Shown here: positions 13,007-19,526 of the stretch, piece after piece
Numbering within the stretch: position 1 is the first letter of the stretch
Layout of the letters: the number at the start of each line of letters is the position of its first letter
NCBI GenBank assembly: GCA_023254555.1
Contig: JALRLI010000012.1
Location: forward strand, 1-19,526
Direction of reading: 5' to 3'
Length of the DNA stretch: 19,526 bases
Origin: Microbacteriaceae bacterium
GTDB lineage: Bacteria > Actinomycetota > Actinomycetes > Actinomycetales > Microbacteriaceae
Translations under genes and position numbers: made by a program
The notes under the pieces: generated by a model
Told to the model about the DNA's origin: nothing
Databases searched by the model: none
Seen by the model: the letters and a program-made list of their open reading frames with translations, nothing else

Positions 13007-14976
13007 CCAAGGCAGCTAACGCTCCAATAACCACACTTGATCCGGTTACATTCGAGGTTCTCAAGAACGCGTTCGCGACGAGCGTCGACTTGATGAGCGA
13101 GCAGATTCTTCGCACCTGCTACTCATTCGTAATCTACTCGCGCGACTTCTCTTCGGCACTGTGTGATGCCGAGGGAAACACCGTGATGCAGGGCTCAGGC
13201 GATATCGCGGTGCACGTGGGTACTCTGCACTTTCAGTGCAAGGCAGTTCTCGAGCAGTTTGAAGGCGACATTCACCCGGGTGACGTGTTCGCAATCAACG
13301 ACCCCTACCGCGGTGGTACTCACTTCAACGACGTGTCGTTCATTCGACCAGTCTTTAGCGAGGGGGAGATTGTCGCCTTCGCCCAGAATAAGGGTCACTG
13401 GGCCGATATCGGAGGAAGCGTTCCCGGCTCATTCGATGTGAATGCGAAAGAGCACTTCGGTGAAGGTCTTCGCATCACTCCAGTGCGAATCTGGTCGAAA
13501 GGCGTATTCCTCGCAGATGTTGCTCAGCTGCTGACCTCGAATACCCGAGCCCCTGAGCAGGCTATGGGTGACCTGCACGCACAGTCTGAGGCAACCGCGG
13601 TTTGTGAGCGCGAGATTCTTCGCCTCATCGATCGCTACGGAACTGAAACCGTGAAGACTGCATTGCGCGAAACCCAAGACTACGTTGAGCGCACTGTTCG
13701 TCGTCGTCTTGAGTCGCTACCCCGCGGCACCTGGGAGACTGCAGACTATATCGACGTTGACCCAGGCAAGACTGAGGGCCTCGTGCCAATCAAGATCAAG
13801 CTCACGATGGACGGTGAAGGAATTCACTACGACCTCGTAGGCTCGGCGCCGGTTGTGGAGACCTTCTTGAACTCGGGTTATGGCACTACCTTCTCGGCGA
13901 TTTACGCGGGCACGAAGACGTTCTTCCCTGACGTGCCTCTGAACTCAGGGTTCTACCGTGCAGTTACCGCTGACATTGGCCCTGAGGGCACAGTGGTAAA
14001 TGCCGGATGGCCCTACGCGGTGACAGGCTTCTGTGCGGGTCCATACGAAAAGGTCATGAACGGTATCTTTGAGATTTGGTCACAGATCATGCCAGAGCGC
14101 GCAATGGCTTGTGCATTCAATCTCGAGTACCTACTCGTCGGTGGTCGAGATGCTCGAGGCGACTCCAAGCCGTACTTCATGTGGTACGACTGGATGGCCG
14201 GCGGCTGGGGTGGACGGGCATCTAAGGACGGCTCGTCAGCGACCGCACCAGTGTTTGGTGCTGGCCTCGCAGTGCAGCCTCTTGAAGGCCAAGAGCTACT
14301 CTCACCTGTTCTCACATCCATGCACGCGATTGCGGTTGACTCTGGTGGACCAGGTCGATTCCGCGGTGGACTGGGCATCGAAAAGGGCGGCACGCTCACA
14401 GACGCTGAGTCAACCGTGATGAGCTACTGCTGTGACCGAGCGCGTTCAATCACCTTCGGCATTGAGGGCGGTCTGCCTTCGATTCCGCACGGTGTGTGGT
14501 TGAACCGTGGAACCGAGAACGAACAGTTCTTAGGATCAAACTTCTCATCGGTACCAGTGCAGTCGGGCGATTCCTTTATTCGCCCATCGGCTGGTGGGGG
14601 TGGCTTCGGGGATCCACTTCACCGAACCCCAGAAGAAGTTCTTGAAGATGTAATCGACGGCTACGTTTCAGTGAAGCGTGCAGCTGAAGATTATGGCGTT
14701 GTGATTGAGGAAGTCGACGCAGAAATCGATGACTTCCGAATTGATTTCAACGCGACGACGGAAAAGCGCGCTTGGATAGCCGCCAATCGTCAGAACTGGC
14801 TCGAAGAAGATCCGGCTGCAATTGCCGAGGCATACAAGCGTAAGGAGATTGACATGCTTGATGTCATCCGGCGCCATGGTGTGATCCTCGACTGGGGCAC
14901 TGGTGAGCTTTTCGAGAACACAACAAAGCAGTATCGAGAGCTCATGAGCCGACGGTCTGCCCAGCACTGGGGCTAA
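13003..14976 (+). CDS. hyuB: HyuB-family hydantoinase/oxoprolinase subunit B
   Basis: A 657-aa partner of HyuA, the hydantoinase B/oxoprolinase subunit that completes the active site for ATP-dependent ring opening (or carboxylation in the acetone-carboxylase branch). Signatures in order: DPVTFEVLKNAFATSVDLMSEQ at the N-terminus, SRDFSSALCDAEGN, FAINDPYRGGTHFNDVSFI, GHWADIGGSVPGSF, CAGPYEKVMNGIFEIWS, GGPGRFRGGLGIEKGG, and the glycine-rich PSAGGGGFGDPLHRTPEEVLEDVIDGYVS. It starts at ATG 13003, with GAGGAGG upstream inside hyuA, and overlaps its stop (ATGA). An upstream in-frame ATG at 12964 lies inside the conserved hyuA C-terminus and is rejected. The length is somewhat longer than many HyuB proteins because of a C-terminal helical extension after about residue 570. 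Confidence 0.95.
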   Translation: MTKAANAPITTLDPVTFEVLKNAFATSVDLMSEQILRTCYSFVIYSRDFSSALCDAEGNTVMQGSGDIAVHVGTLHFQCKAVLEQFEGDIHPGDVFAINDPYRGGTHFNDVSFIRPVFSEGEIVAFAQNKGHWADIGGSVPGSFDVNAKEHFGEGLRITPVRIWSKGVFLADVAQLLTSNTRAPEQAMGDLHAQSEATAVCEREILRLIDRYGTETVKTALRETQDYVERTVRRRLESLPRGTWETADYIDVDPGKTEGLVPIKIKLTMDGEGIHYDLVGSAPVVETFLNSGYGTTFSAIYAGTKTFFPDVPLNSGFYRAVTADIGPEGTVVNAGWPYAVTGFCAGPYEKVMNGIFEIWSQIMPERAMACAFNLEYLLVGGRDARGDSKPYFMWYDWMAGGWGGRASKDGSSATAPVFGAGLAVQPLEGQELLSPVLTSMHAIAVDSGGPGRFRGGLGIEKGGTLTDAESTVMSYCCDRARSITFGIEGGLPSIPHGVWLNRGTENEQFLGSNFSSVPVQSGDSFIRPSAGGGGFGDPLHRTPEEVLEDVIDGYVSVKRAAEDYGVVIEEVDAEIDDFRIDFNATTEKRAWIAANRQNWLEEDPAAIAEAYKRKEIDMLDVIRRHGVILDWGTGELFENTTKQYRELMSRRSAQHWG

Positions 14977-15018
14977 CAACCCAGGGCAACATTCCAAGTC
15001 CCTACAAAACTAAAAACC

Positions 15019-15059
15019 GCGCATCCGCGCACTGGGCCCCCCAAGGGGCTCGAACCCCT
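15019..15059 (+). other. leader with mutually exclusive hairpins before the permease gene
   Basis: In the 106-base hyuB-permease gap, GCGC-ATCC-GCGC (15019-15030) forms a small hairpin. Next to it GGGG (15045-15048) can pair either with CCCC just upstream (15037-15040) or with CCCC just downstream (15055-15058), so two alternative stems exclude each other. There is no T run. This could be an mRNA processing or stability element that sets permease levels apart from hyuAB; function not shown. Confidence 0.3.
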
Positions 15060-15082
15060 ATCAATACCAATGGAGGTATACC

Positions 15083-16459
15083 TTGAGTATTAATCTGACC
15101 GGTTCCAACGATGACGTTGAAGCCACAGACGCTCTAGCCCGTGAGGTTCCAGATGAAGAACAGATGAGCCGTGGCTCACTTGCCATGGCTTGGTATGGCG
15201 TAGTAAGCGCCATGTTCTTCGTATACATCGGAGCTGTTCTCGCAGTTGCCTACGGCACTGTGAACGCCCTGATTGGTCTGGCACTCGCCATCATCGTTTA
15301 CGGTGTGATCAACTCGGTCATCACCAAGTATGCGATTAACAACCGAACCACAGTTGCACAGTTCTCCCGCACCATTCTTGGCTCGGGTGGCTCGGCAATC
15401 GCGACAATTATCTTCGCACTCGTTGCGATTTACTACGCAGTGTTCGAAGGTTCGATCGTTGCGTACGCCTTCCAGACTGCCTTCGGCGGCGAATGGTGGA
15501 TGTGGGTTCTGATCGTTGTGATCTACTCAACCCCGCTCGTCATCGGTGGAGTGCGTCGATTCCTCGACAAGCTCAATGGCTGGCTGCTGCCACTCTACTG
15601 GGGCGGTCTGATCGCAGCTGTTATCTGGGCCTCGGTTCAGTACGGTGTCACTGATAAGTGGCTCACCCAGGCTCCAGAAGCAGCTCTCCCATTCGCTTCA
15701 GGTGGTCCAGGCTGGCTCGCAACCTTCTCGGCTTACCTCGGCGTGATGATCTTGATGATGTTCACCATGGACTATGCGTCACTCGGTAAAAAAGCAGACA
15801 TGAAGTTCCACCGCACGGTGACCTTCGGCTGGGTATTCTACGTGTTCGCATACGGTGTGAACGCTCTCGTTGGTATCTTCCTGACCTTCACCATCGACGG
15901 TCTTGAGGCATCAGAGACCGGTGTCGCCGGTGGTCTTGTTTCGATGATGGGCCTCTGGGGCTTGCTGCTCGTCTGGGTATCGCAGACTCGTATTAACACT
16001 GCGAACTACTACCTGGGTGCCGCAAACCTGAAGGCGTTCTTCGATCGAGTATTCCGAGCGAATATTCCGAGCATCGTGTTCGTGATTATCGGTTCGCTGA
16101 TTATCTTCCTGCTAATGCTGCTCCCAATCGTTCAGTACATCCTCGTTGCCCTCGCGTGGCAGGGCGTTCTGGTTACCGCCTGGGTTGGTATCGCACTTGC
16201 GCACATTCTCATGACAAAGGATGAGCATGGCGAGCTCGGAACGATCGCGGATACGAAATATCACGCATTCAACGGAAGCGGAGTTCTTACTTGGGTAATC
16301 GCAACCGTGATCGGTGTCATCTTCCTGCAGCTGCCAGTGATCGCGCCAGACTTGGCCGGCGTCGGCACGAGCTGGGGACCAATTGTCACGGTGCTCACCG
16401 CAGCGGGGCTGTATGCAATTCTCTACAAGGGAAACAAGAAGACCGCTCTCAAGGCGTAA
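15083..16459 (+). CDS. NCS1-family permease (purine/pyrimidine/hydantoin/allantoin type)
   Basis: A 458-aa polytopic inner-membrane protein with about twelve hydrophobic helices and a hydrophilic N-terminus of about 35 residues. Family traits include SLAMAWYGVVSAMFFVYIGAVLAVAYG in helix 1, NNRTTVAQFSRTILGSGGSAIAT, GGVRRFLDKLNGWLLPLYW and MMFTMDYASLGKKADMK. These fit the nucleobase:cation symporter-1 family, whose members import cytosine, uracil, allantoin or benzyl-hydantoin with H+ or Na+. The start is TTG: GGAGG stands six bases upstream, and the conserved region follows. The 106-base distance from hyuB and common strand suggest one operon. It is presumably the uptake step for the HyuAB substrate. 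Substrate specificity within NCS1 is not deducible by eye. Confidence 0.88.
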   Translation: MSINLTGSNDDVEATDALAREVPDEEQMSRGSLAMAWYGVVSAMFFVYIGAVLAVAYGTVNALIGLALAIIVYGVINSVITKYAINNRTTVAQFSRTILGSGGSAIATIIFALVAIYYAVFEGSIVAYAFQTAFGGEWWMWVLIVVIYSTPLVIGGVRRFLDKLNGWLLPLYWGGLIAAVIWASVQYGVTDKWLTQAPEAALPFASGGPGWLATFSAYLGVMILMMFTMDYASLGKKADMKFHRTVTFGWVFYVFAYGVNALVGIFLTFTIDGLEASETGVAGGLVSMMGLWGLLLVWVSQTRINTANYYLGAANLKAFFDRVFRANIPSIVFVIIGSLIIFLLMLLPIVQYILVALAWQGVLVTAWVGIALAHILMTKDEHGELGTIADTKYHAFNGSGVLTWVIATVIGVIFLQLPVIAPDLAGVGTSWGPIVTVLTAAGLYAILYKGNKKTALKA

Positions 16460-16473
16460 CTTCGATTGGAATA

Positions 16474-16506
16474 GAGGGTGGGATCCGCTTAGCGGGTCCC
16501 ACCCTC
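16474..16506. terminator. strong hairpin terminator between permease and PucR2
   Basis: A 15-base stem with one wobble pair, GAGGGTGGGATCCGC (16474-16488) against GCGGGTCCCACCCTC (16492-16506), closes on a 3-base TTA loop. It lies 14 bases past the permease stop and 10 bases before the PucR2 stop on the other strand, so it can serve both convergent genes. The T run is absent, as is common in actinobacteria. Confidence 0.75.
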
Positions 16507-16516
16507 GCCCTGTTAA

Positions 16517-17971
16517 TTAGGCGGCGAGGCGAAGTGCGAGCAGACAGCGCGACAGATCTTCTAGCTTCGACAGGTCAATTCCAAGCAGCGACTCAATCTT
16601 GCGCAGACGATAGTTGAGAGAATTTCGGTGGATGAAGAGCGCCTGACAGGTTTTTGACGGCTGTGCGTCGTTCTCGAGATAGCACTGTAGCGTCTCAAGG
16701 AGCGTGCTTGCCTTCGTGTCATTCTTTGCGTTGAGAGGGGCTAAAAACCGACTCGCAGCGGCTAACGCCCCACGCCCTGACGCGACACTGAGCAGTGCAT
16801 CGAGACCGAGGGCCGGCGCGACGGACGGATTGGTTGTTCTCGCGAGCTCGTGCTTGAGCTGTACAACGCTGAGTCGGAGTTCTTCGAGTGAATCTATTGG
16901 CGAATTCAGCAGCAGGGGCTGCCGTTTTTCTACTGAGAGCAAGCGCTTGCTCGCCTCTTCGAAATTCATCTTTTCGAGTTGAGCGAATGCAAACAGTGTG
17001 GAGTCAATTTCGGTAACCCGAACCTGATGAAAAAGGTCATGCAGGAGCACTCGTAATTGCCAAGATGTTGATGCAAACTCTCCCCTCATGTCTGCCACCA
17101 TCAGAACCGTAGGTTGATTCACATCGAGTTCAAGAAGCTTGAACGCCTTCGAGACATCGGTCTGTGAAGACTCATCCCATGCCGAACATGTCTCTACAAA
17201 ATTTCGAATCTCGTGGTGTCTACTGGCATCCACGACAACTGACTTATTGAGATGAAGCGCGATTATCGATGACGCCGGCCCCAAGATTGAGGTGATTGGC
17301 AACGAGGGGTCAAGGCCCCTGATTTCGAGGGAGCAAGGATCTTGCAGACCCATTGGTAGCGCGATGCGAGTGGTGCCGATTGTGGGGCGCTGAGCTGTTC
17401 CGGTCGGCCAACTGCTTATTTCTGGGTATTTCGCCAAGACCGAGCCGAAGGCGTCATAGATGGCGAGGGGAGCGTCGACAACTCGGTGCATGCTCGCGAG
17501 CAACGTCACGAGCTCTGCTCCCTGATTCGCAAGCCGAGCGCACTCGTCAGCCAACTCCCAGCCCTGCGCGCTGAGCGCGATTCTCTCAGCCCGCAACACA
17601 TTCTCCACGTGCCGATCAAGCTGCAGCGGTGGAATGGCAGAGGGAATTTCGAGAAGCGGAACGTCGTGGGCGATACAAGCCTGAACCAAGCCTTTTGGCA
17701 GGATGCGGTGCGCGAGTCCGGTCGAAAACGCAATTGCCGAGACCGGAATGGCCGCAAGCCTTTCGACGTACGCATCCCAGGTGCGCTCGTCTTGAAAGTT
17801 CATCGCGATTCCACTGACAACTATGAGTGTGTCAGGCAGCAGGAACGGGGTTGGGTCGATGAGCTCTGTGGGGGCGCTCCCCGAAACTTCCCACCTCAGG
17901 CGCGCTTCGGAGCTTGGCGTCTGCAGGCGAAGTTGCAGGGAGTGTTCCGTTAACAGGTCAACTACCCTCAC
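16517..17971 (-). CDS. PucR-family transcriptional regulator with full purine-catabolism domain (PucR2)
   Basis: A 484-aa regulator. Residues 1 to about 120 form the PucR N-terminal sensing domain (MRVVDLLTEHSLQLRLQ, then VSAIAFSTGLAHRILPKGLVQACIAHDVPLLEIP). A GAF/CdaR-like middle part follows. The C-terminal PucR HTH is LLETLQCYLENDAQPSKTCQALFIHRNSLNYRLRKIESLLGIDL. The start is GTG, with GAGGAGG four bases upstream. It is divergent from pxpA, and the 16-base palindrome in between abuts its ribosome-binding site, which suggests autoregulation together with control of the pxpA operon. PucR of Bacillus activates purine/allantoin catabolism; actinobacterial relatives control many nitrogen-compound pathways. 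It is clearly different in architecture from PucR1. Confidence 0.93.
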   Translation of the reverse strand: MRVVDLLTEHSLQLRLQTPSSEARLRWEVSGSAPTELIDPTPFLLPDTLIVVSGIAMNFQDERTWDAYVERLAAIPVSAIAFSTGLAHRILPKGLVQACIAHDVPLLEIPSAIPPLQLDRHVENVLRAERIALSAQGWELADECARLANQGAELVTLLASMHRVVDAPLAIYDAFGSVLAKYPEISSWPTGTAQRPTIGTTRIALPMGLQDPCSLEIRGLDPSLPITSILGPASSIIALHLNKSVVVDASRHHEIRNFVETCSAWDESSQTDVSKAFKLLELDVNQPTVLMVADMRGEFASTSWQLRVLLHDLFHQVRVTEIDSTLFAFAQLEKMNFEEASKRLLSVEKRQPLLLNSPIDSLEELRLSVVQLKHELARTTNPSVAPALGLDALLSVASGRGALAAASRFLAPLNAKNDTKASTLLETLQCYLENDAQPSKTCQALFIHRNSLNYRLRKIESLLGIDLSKLEDLSRCLLALRLAA

Positions 17972-17982
17972 AAGCCCTCCTC

Positions 17983-17998
17983 TAGTGCAATTGCACTA
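17983..17998. promoter_or_regulatory. perfect 16-bp palindromic operator candidate between PucR2 and pxpA
   Basis: TAGTGCAATTGCACTA is an exact inverted repeat in the 93-base divergent region. It directly precedes the PucR2 Shine-Dalgarno sequence and lies 66 bases upstream of pxpA. A possible pxpA promoter, TTGCAC (17991-17996), 18 bases, GATACA (18015-18020), would have its -35 within the right half, so a bound protein would block it. The palindrome is seen directly; operator and promoter roles are inferred. Confidence 0.55.
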
Positions 17999-18064
17999 AA
18001 TAGTATCTGCTATTGATACAAATGCCCAATATAGGGAGCGTAAAAGAGTGCGTACGCTGACAAC

Positions 18065-18799
18065 ATGACTCTGCAACGAAGCGAAACCATCACGTTGAAT
18101 TCCGATATGGGAGAGGCCTTTGGCATCCATACGTTCGGAAATGATGAAGCGCTGATGTCAATCATTGATGTTGCAAACGTCGCTTGTGGATTTCACTCAG
18201 GTGACCCGATGACGATGGATCAGACCGTGACTCTGGCCAAAGCACACGGAGTTGCCGTGGGGGCACATCCTGGGCTCCCTGATTTAGTTGGCTTCGGGCG
18301 TCGTGAGATGAAGCTCACCCCCGAAGAGGTCGAGTCGCTCATTCGCTACCAAGTTGGTGCACTCAAAGGGTTTCTCGACAAGCACGACATGCCTCTCAAC
18401 CACATCAAGCCGCACGGGTCGCTCTATGGCATGCTCGCTCGTGACGAGGATTTGATGCTCGGTGCCGTCAAGGTTGCCAAATCATACGGCGTACCGATTT
18501 TCGGCATCGCTGGCAGTGCGCATCAGCGGGTGAGTGAGCGCGAAGGCGTTGAGTTTGTTGGTGAGCTCTACGTCGACCTCGATTATGACGAGAATGGCTC
18601 ACTCGTAATTCTTCGTAAGCCGCACGTCACCGATCCCGCAGCCGCAGCAGAACGCGTTCGCAGAGTACTCGATGAAGGTCTGGTCGAAACCCTCGGCGGC
18701 AATTTAATCGAAATACCTTTTCAGAGTGTCTGCGTGCACTCAGACGCCCCAAACTCACCAGATGTTGCGCGAGCAGTTCGGGATGCCCTGCGCAGCTGA
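18065..18799 (+). CDS. pxpA: 5-oxoprolinase subunit A, LamB/YcsF family
   Basis: A 244-aa LamB/YcsF protein. The N-terminal TLNSDMGEAFG, then VANVACGFHSGDPMTMD, GVAVGAHPGLPDLVGFGRREM, LNHIKPHGSLYGML and the C-terminal VCVHSDAPNSPDVARAVRDAL are the family signature with its conserved Asp/His residues. PxpA works with PxpB and PxpC to hydrolyse 5-oxoproline (pyroglutamate) to glutamate using ATP. Here the following genes are a biotin carrier and a biotin carboxylase, and pxpB/pxpC are not within the window but may lie beyond the right edge. No good Shine-Dalgarno sequence precedes ATG 18065. A six-codon GTG frame (18048-18068) with AGGGAG ahead of it ends across this ATG and might couple translation. 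Divergent PucR2 probably regulates it. Confidence 0.93.
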   Translation: MTLQRSETITLNSDMGEAFGIHTFGNDEALMSIIDVANVACGFHSGDPMTMDQTVTLAKAHGVAVGAHPGLPDLVGFGRREMKLTPEEVESLIRYQVGALKGFLDKHDMPLNHIKPHGSLYGMLARDEDLMLGAVKVAKSYGVPIFGIAGSAHQRVSEREGVEFVGELYVDLDYDENGSLVILRKPHVTDPAAAAERVRRVLDEGLVETLGGNLIEIPFQSVCVHSDAPNSPDVARAVRDALRS

Positions 18800-18871
18800 C
18801 CCGCGTCATCACGAGCATCTCAGCGAACAGACCAATCGAAATATCCGCCAAACCAGAAAACGAGGACCCAG

Positions 18872-19111
18872 ATGGCTGAAAATATCATTTCACCGCTACC
18901 CGGCATTTTTTACCGCAAACCTGCGCCAGACAAAGACCCCTATGTAAACGAAGGTGAATCTGTCGAGGTTGGTCAGACTGTCGGCTTGGTTGAAATCATG
19001 AAGCAGTTCACTGAGGTTCGCGCTGAAGTGGCGGGCAAAATCGTCGAGTTCAAGGTCGAAGACTCAGCGATGGTCAATCCTGGCGACGTTATCGCCGTAC
19101 TCGAAAACTAA
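18872..19111 (+). CDS. stand-alone biotin carboxyl carrier protein
   Basis: A 79-aa protein consisting only of a biotinyl/lipoyl attachment domain. It opens with the typical NIISPLPGIFYRKPAPD, followed by VNEGESVEVGQTVGLVEIMKQFTEVRAEVAGKIVEF. The biotinyl-lysine is K44 in EIMKQF, a variant of the usual AMKM. The long N-terminal extension and thumb of acetyl-CoA carboxylase AccB are missing. The ATG is preceded by GAGGA at five bases. It lies 72 bases after pxpA and 11 bases before the biotin carboxylase, so all three are likely one operon. The context suggests it serves a carboxylase linked to PxpA and not fatty-acid synthesis. Calling it accB would therefore be misleading. Confidence 0.9.
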   Translation: MAENIISPLPGIFYRKPAPDKDPYVNEGESVEVGQTVGLVEIMKQFTEVRAEVAGKIVEFKVEDSAMVNPGDVIAVLEN

Positions 19112-19122
19112 ATCGGCTCCAC

Positions 19123-19526
19123 ATGCAGAAATTACTCGTCGCTAATCGGGGAGAAATTGCAGTTCGTATCATTCGAACCGCAAAAGAGATGGGCATCGCC
19201 ACCGTGGCCGTGGTTAGTGAGGCGGATGTGCAGTCGTACGCTGCGAAGCTGGCTGATGAGCTGGTGGTGATTGGACCAGCTCCAGCGCAAATGAGCTACC
19301 TCAATCATGAAGCGGTGTTGAAAGCAGCGGCTGATTCGGGGGCAGACGCTGTGCATCCTGGCTACGGGTTCTTGTCAGAGAACGCCGAATTCGCCCGAAA
19401 AGTTATCGCAGCCGGGTTGACATGGGTTGGTCCCAGCCCGGAATCCATCGAAATGATGGGTGACAAATCTCGAGCTCGTCAGGCTGCAATCGCGGCAGGT
19501 GTGCCCACTCTGCCGGGCACCGATGG
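19123..19526 (+). CDS. biotin carboxylase (AccC family), N-terminal part, truncated by window edge
   Basis: From ATG 19123 a frame runs to the right edge (134 codons) and encodes the N-terminal domain of an ATP-grasp biotin carboxylase: MQKLLVANRGEIAVRIIRTAKEMG, the ADELVVIGPAPAQMSYLN segment, VHPGYGFLSENAEFARKV and WVGPSPESIEMMGDKSRARQAAIAAGVP. These match AccC-type enzymes that carboxylate protein-bound biotin with bicarbonate and ATP. It begins 11 bases after the biotin carrier stop, so the two are coupled partners. The carboxyltransferase that would use the carboxybiotin is not in view; KipI/KipA-type (PxpB/PxpC) genes beyond the edge are the expected candidates. No clear Shine-Dalgarno sequence is seen. 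Catalytic C-terminal residues lie outside the window. Confidence 0.95.
   Translation, partial: MQKLLVANRGEIAVRIIRTAKEMGIATVAVVSEADVQSYAAKLADELVVIGPAPAQMSYLNHEAVLKAAADSGADAVHPGYGFLSENAEFARKVIAAGLTWVGPSPESIEMMGDKSRARQAAIAAGVPTLPGTD

Noticed and set aside
15045..15059. tRNA T-arm-like AGGGG-CTCGAA-CCCCT before the permease
   Set aside because: There is no acceptor, anticodon or D arm around it, and the loop lacks the TTCRA pattern in the right place; not a tRNA or a clear tRNA remnant.
1..19526. CRISPR arrays, insertion sequences, transposases, phage genes
   Set aside because: No regularly spaced direct repeats, transposase motifs or phage structural genes were seen on either strand.

Overview
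The window reads as a chromosomal segment of an actinobacterium. By eye the base composition is moderately GC-rich, in the mid-50s percent (not computed). The left edge carries the conserved actinobacterial order rodA/ftsW - pstP - fhaB - fhaA, which couples Ser/Thr protein-kinase signalling to cell-wall growth. The overall gene content would suit a Microbacteriaceae-like lineage, but that assignment is inference.

Layout: (1) 1-3172, minus strand: a tightly coupled cell-wall/phosphosignalling operon, transcribed fhaA > fhaB > pstP > rodA/ftsW, the last gene running off the left edge. (2) 3333-3415: tRNA-Leu(CAG) with a candidate promoter and a hairpin terminator. (3) 3459-4993: two tandem flavin amine oxidase genes, both damaged. 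The first survives only as its C-terminal part, directly after the tRNA terminator. The second is full length except for one in-frame TAA. (4) 5030-8195: purU (formyl-THF deformylase) and malate synthase G, with a pair of small palindromes upstream of the latter. (5) 8208-10769, minus strand: a TagD-type cytidylyltransferase, a GNAT acetyltransferase overlapping a small cupin, and a PucR/CdaR-family regulator (PucR1). (6) 10964-16459, plus strand: hyuA-hyuB (ATP-dependent hydantoinase/oxoprolinase/lactamase family) and an NCS1-family permease, divergent from PucR1. (7) 16517-17971, minus strand: a second, full-length PucR regulator (PucR2). (8) 18065-19526, plus strand: pxpA (LamB/YcsF), a stand-alone 79-aa biotin carrier protein and the start of a biotin carboxylase, running off the right edge and divergent from PucR2.

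The most notable part is 9.5-19.5 kb. It holds a permease of the nucleobase/hydantoin/allantoin type and two different ATP-dependent systems for cyclic amides: HyuAB, and PxpA with a biotin carboxylase/carrier pair. Two PucR-type regulators are interleaved, each divergent from one enzyme operon. The sequence supports a locus for uptake and ring-opening of a cyclic amide (lactam, hydantoin, 5-oxoproline or a pyrimidine/purine breakdown product); the substrate cannot be read from the sequence. A perfect 16-bp palindrome in the PucR2/pxpA intergenic region and a 9-bp inverted repeat in the PucR1/hyuA region are candidate operators. Several start codons are non-ATG (TTG for the permease; GTG for fhaA, PucR2 and probably PucR1), each chosen because of a good Shine-Dalgarno sequence.
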